Below, in pieces: positions 13,882 through 16,514 of a DNA stretch of 16,514 nt. Within the stretch, counting starts at the first letter, position 1. Each line of letters opens with the position of its first letter. Both the position numbers and the translations under genes were made by a program. Where the stretch lies: assembly GCA_049509915.1 (NCBI GenBank), contig JBEKZL010000169.1, positions 1-16,514 of the forward strand. The letters run 5' to 3'. This DNA comes from JBEKYD01 sp049509915 (lineage in GTDB: Bacteria; Acidobacteriota; Terriglobia; Bryobacterales; Bryobacteraceae). Under the pieces are notes generated by a model. It was given only the letters and a program-made list of their open reading frames with translations. It was not told the origin of the DNA and ran no database searches.

Positions 13882-15984
13882 GTGACTCATGGCGATACCT
13901 TCCATTTCCTGCTATCGGATCTGGCTGGGATTTCGGCCGGGTTTGCGCTGTTCTCGCTGCTAGCTTTCTTTCCCGGTTACGCGGTCGGATGGTTGACCAA
14001 TGTGTTCGGCTTTCGCGCCCGCCTGGTGCCATTCCGCCTCGCCGCCAGCGTGCCGGTTTCGCTCGCTGTCGGCCCCGTCCTTTGCTATACCGTGGGGCGA
14101 TGGCTTGGCTGGAATGCCGTTTGGTTCGTCTGTGCCGCCATTTTCGCCGCGGCCCTTTCGTCAGGCGCCTTGGGGCGTCAAGCCAAGCCTCTTGCCGGGT
14201 TCGACTTCCGGCGGATGTGGCCGTTCGCGGCCTTCGTCTTGCTGTGGATAACGATTGCTTTTCTATCGCTGGCCGACTTCCCCGTAGGCCGCCGCCTTTA
14301 CTTCTCGATCATCGATTTCGACTATTCGGTCCGTATTGCCTTCACTCATTCCATCGGGGCGTTCGGCCTGCCCGCGCGGAATCCATTCTTCTTCCCTGGC
14401 CACGCCGCCGGTCTTCGCTACCACTATTTCTGGATGATTCCCTGCGCGCTGATTTACCGCCTTGGCGCGCCGCTGGTGGATGCCCGCCAGGCGTTTATTG
14501 CCGGCACGCTGTGGGTCGGCATCGGGCTCATCTCGCTGGTGCCGCTCTACCTGCGGCTGTTCGGCTCGGCCGCCGCCGGTCTTGCCCGCCGCAGCCGGAT
14601 CGGGATCGTGCTGCTGGCTGTCACCGGTCTCGATATCGTACCCGCGCTCGCGATGGTGTGGCTGATGCGAGCCGGTATCGTTGCCGGAATGTCCCCGTCC
14701 GTAGAGTGGTGGAACGAGCAGGTGGACGGCTTGCTTTACACCATGCTGTGGGAGCCGCACTATATCTGCTCGCTGATTGCCTGTCTCACCGGATTCCTGA
14801 TGGTATGGGATATTCCGCCCCAATCGTCACGCCAGCGGCACATCGTGTCCGGCTTGATCGCCGGAACGGCCTTTGCCAGCGCCGCTGGTTGTGGCATTTA
14901 TGTCGCCATGGTGTTCGCCGTTTTCCTGGGGCTGTGGCTGGTGGTGGCGGCGGTTCGCGAACAATGGCGGCAAGCGGGAGCGCTGGCTGTGGCGGGCGTG
15001 GCCGCGGTGGCTTGGATCCGGCCATTTCTGGCCAGCCTGGCGGATTCCTTCTCCCATGGCTCCGCGTCTTCCCATGCCGCCGCGCCGCACCTGTTCGAAT
15101 TGAACATCCGTGCATTCGTGCCCGCTGAGTTGGCCCTCCGGTTTTTCGGGTTGGACCGGCCATGGCAGCGTTATGCCGCCGACCTGCTGTTCCTGCCGCT
15201 CAACTACTTTCTGGAACTGGGCGTCTTCTTCGTGGCGGCCGCCATCGCCTGGGCCCGTTTTCGAAAGCGGAACCGGCCGGCCACGCCGGCGGAGCTGGCC
15301 GGGATCCTGATGGCGGCCACCAGTATACTGATCTGCACCTTCGTGAAGTCCAGCATCATCGCCAACAACGATCTGGCCTGGCGCGGGTTTCTGCCCGCCC
15401 AGTTCATGCTGCTGTTATGTGCCGCGAACGTGCTGTCGGAGCGCGCGTCGCGCGGCAGGTTGCTGCGCCTGACGCTCGTCCTGGGCGTCGCCGGCGTGGT
15501 CTACGATCTGGCGATCCTGCGGTTCTATCCACTGTTGTCGGATATGGGCAAGGTCCCGAGGATAGGCTGGCTTGCGGACGACCGGCTTCTCGGGCGGCGC
15601 ACCGCGGCCAATCGCGAAGCTCTGGAGTGGCTCCGCGCCCGGACCCCCGAGACCGCCGTCACCCAGCCGAACCCGGCGCCACCCGTCCAGGACACTTTCT
15701 CCGGCGCATACGGACACCGCCAGGCGGCCGCCGTCGGTGGCGGCTGCGGAGCCACGTTTGGCGGCGATCCACGGGAGTGTGCCCCCCTAGACCTGGCCCT
15801 TTCCAGCCTGTTCGCCGGAGGCGGAGCAGAGGCGTTGGAGTCCGATTGCCGGACCCTGCCGATCGACTTCGTTGTCGCCAGGGATACCGATGCGGCCTGG
15901 CAGGACCGCGCCAGTTGGGTCTGGACGGGCACCCCCATTTTCCATAACGACTTCGTCCGCCTGTTCGCCTGCCATCCGCGGTAA
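13882..15984 (+). CDS. Large polytopic membrane protein, GT-C-like glycosyltransferase candidate
   Basis: This is a 700-residue protein. About the first 560 residues alternate long hydrophobic helices with short loops, roughly 12 spans. The remaining C-terminal part is mostly soluble, likely outside the inner membrane. The early loop after about residue 135 carries DFDYSVRIAFTHS with a D-x-D (D145, D147), followed by NPFFFPG and RYHYFW. A D-x-D or D-x-E in a first large loop is the usual mark of GT-C enzymes, which move sugars from lipid-phosphate donors. I do not recognise a named family. The next gene, rfbF, supports a role in surface polysaccharide or glycoprotein assembly. The start is GTG; GGAG about 12 bases upstream is a distant ribosome-binding site. 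A polymerase or flippase role cannot be ruled out. Confidence 0.6.
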   Translation: MTHGDTFHFLLSDLAGISAGFALFSLLAFFPGYAVGWLTNVFGFRARLVPFRLAASVPVSLAVGPVLCYTVGRWLGWNAVWFVCAAIFAAALSSGALGRQAKPLAGFDFRRMWPFAAFVLLWITIAFLSLADFPVGRRLYFSIIDFDYSVRIAFTHSIGAFGLPARNPFFFPGHAAGLRYHYFWMIPCALIYRLGAPLVDARQAFIAGTLWVGIGLISLVPLYLRLFGSAAAGLARRSRIGIVLLAVTGLDIVPALAMVWLMRAGIVAGMSPSVEWWNEQVDGLLYTMLWEPHYICSLIACLTGFLMVWDIPPQSSRQRHIVSGLIAGTAFASAAGCGIYVAMVFAVFLGLWLVVAAVREQWRQAGALAVAGVAAVAWIRPFLASLADSFSHGSASSHAAAPHLFELNIRAFVPAELALRFFGLDRPWQRYAADLLFLPLNYFLELGVFFVAAAIAWARFRKRNRPATPAELAGILMAATSILICTFVKSSIIANNDLAWRGFLPAQFMLLLCAANVLSERASRGRLLRLTLVLGVAGVVYDLAILRFYPLLSDMGKVPRIGWLADDRLLGRRTAANREALEWLRARTPETAVTQPNPAPPVQDTFSGAYGHRQAAAVGGGCGATFGGDPRECAPLDLALSSLFAGGGAEALESDCRTLPIDFVVARDTDAAWQDRASWVWTGTPIFHNDFVRLFACHPR

Positions 15985-16080
15985 CCATGGTCCGTATACT
16001 TTAGATAACTCAGCCAGTTAACCCTCCGGGGTATAGTCTCGCGCGCCTTCGCGCCGGATAATACTTGCGAGGAAACTTGC

Positions 16081-16514
16081 ATGAAAGTGGTAGTGCTGTG
16101 CGGCGGTCTCGGTACACGCCTGCGCGAAGAGACGGAATTCCGGCCGAAGCCGCTGGTGGAGGTCGGCGGCCGGCCGATTCTCTGGCACATCATGAAGACT
16201 TACGCGCATTACGGATTTCGGGAATTCGTGCTCTGCCTCGGGTACCGCGGCAACATGATCAAGGACTATTTCCTGAATTACGAGGCGATGAATAACGACT
16301 TCACCATCTGTCTCGGCCGGAAGTCCCATATCGATTTCAACGGTTGCCACGAGGAGCAGAACTTCCAGGTGACCCTGGCGGACACCGGTCTGGACTCGCA
16401 GACCGGCGGGCGCATCGGGCGAATTCGGCGGTATATCGAGGACGACACCTTTCTGGTCACTTACGGCGACGGGCTGACCGACGCCAATATCGCCGCCATG
16501 GTCGAGTTTCACCG
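16081..16514 (+). CDS. rfbF: Glucose-1-phosphate cytidylyltransferase, 5' part (3' end outside window)
   Basis: The first 144 codons are present and the gene runs off the window. The enzyme joins glucose-1-phosphate and CTP to CDP-glucose, the first step to CDP-linked 3,6-dideoxyhexoses such as tyvelose or abequose, and to related branched sugars. The nucleotidyltransferase start LCGGLGTRLREET (6-18) with RPKPLVEVGG (21-30) is plain. ILWHIMK, GYRGNMIKDYF, the TLADTG segment and TYGDGLTD (metal aspartate in GDG) fit RfbF rather than glucose-1-phosphate thymidylyltransferase. GAGGAA about seven bases upstream of the ATG is a good ribosome-binding site. The gene begins 96 bases after the membrane protein gene, in the same direction, and several AT-rich hexamers in that gap could be a promoter. 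Confidence 0.93.
   Translation, partial: MKVVVLCGGLGTRLREETEFRPKPLVEVGGRPILWHIMKTYAHYGFREFVLCLGYRGNMIKDYFLNYEAMNNDFTICLGRKSHIDFNGCHEEQNFQVTLADTGLDSQTGGRIGRIRRYIEDDTFLVTYGDGLTDANIAAMVEFH

Noticed and set aside
12857..14032. 391-codon minus-strand frame
   Set aside because: Proline/arginine-rich antisense of the permease and the start of the next gene.
13848..15128. 426-codon plus-strand frame
   Set aside because: Arginine-rich shadow of the membrane protein gene in another frame.

Overview
The window looks like a chromosomal stretch of a GC-rich, Gram-negative soil-type bacterium. The best guess is an acidobacterium of the Solibacter/Bryobacterales kind. The main clue is a large orphan permease with two FtsX-type halves and no ATPase beside it (the ADOP family, expanded in Acidobacteriota). 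A Tat-exported arabinofuranosidase and a pcm gene fit but are not specific. This is inference from gene content; no rRNA or marker gene is present.

Region 1 (1-3907) is accessory in character. It holds the 3' part of a UvrD-like helicase, a two-gene operon of small proteins (a ribbon-helix-helix-like protein and a zinc ribbon), and a convergent two-gene operon of an RNase H-fold protein and a Ser/Thr protein kinase. Next comes about 430 bases of gene-poor DNA with short phased repeats. The region ends at the 3' end of a tRNA-Asn gene, which is a common landing site for integrating elements. Its genes use less GC-biased codons than the rest of the window.

Region 2 (3908-6960) is ordinary chromosome. 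It holds tRNA-Asn(GTT), an NAD-type isocitrate dehydrogenase, a divergent pcm gene (protein repair) in an operon with a DUF2103-like gene, a DUF3467 gene, and two very small zinc-ribbon genes.

Region 3 (6960-13605) has a YheS-like ABC-F ribosome factor, a terminator-like hairpin on the unexpected strand, a Tat-exported GH51 alpha-L-arabinofuranosidase, and the divergent ADOP permease.

Region 4 (13882-16514) starts a surface-glycan locus: a large multi-membrane-span GT-C-like glycosyltransferase candidate, then the 5' part of rfbF (glucose-1-phosphate cytidylyltransferase, first step to CDP-deoxyhexoses), which runs off the window.

No CRISPR array, transposase, integrase or complete known defence system was found. 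The least explained part is the kinase/RNase H-fold operon and its neighbours next to tRNA-Asn.
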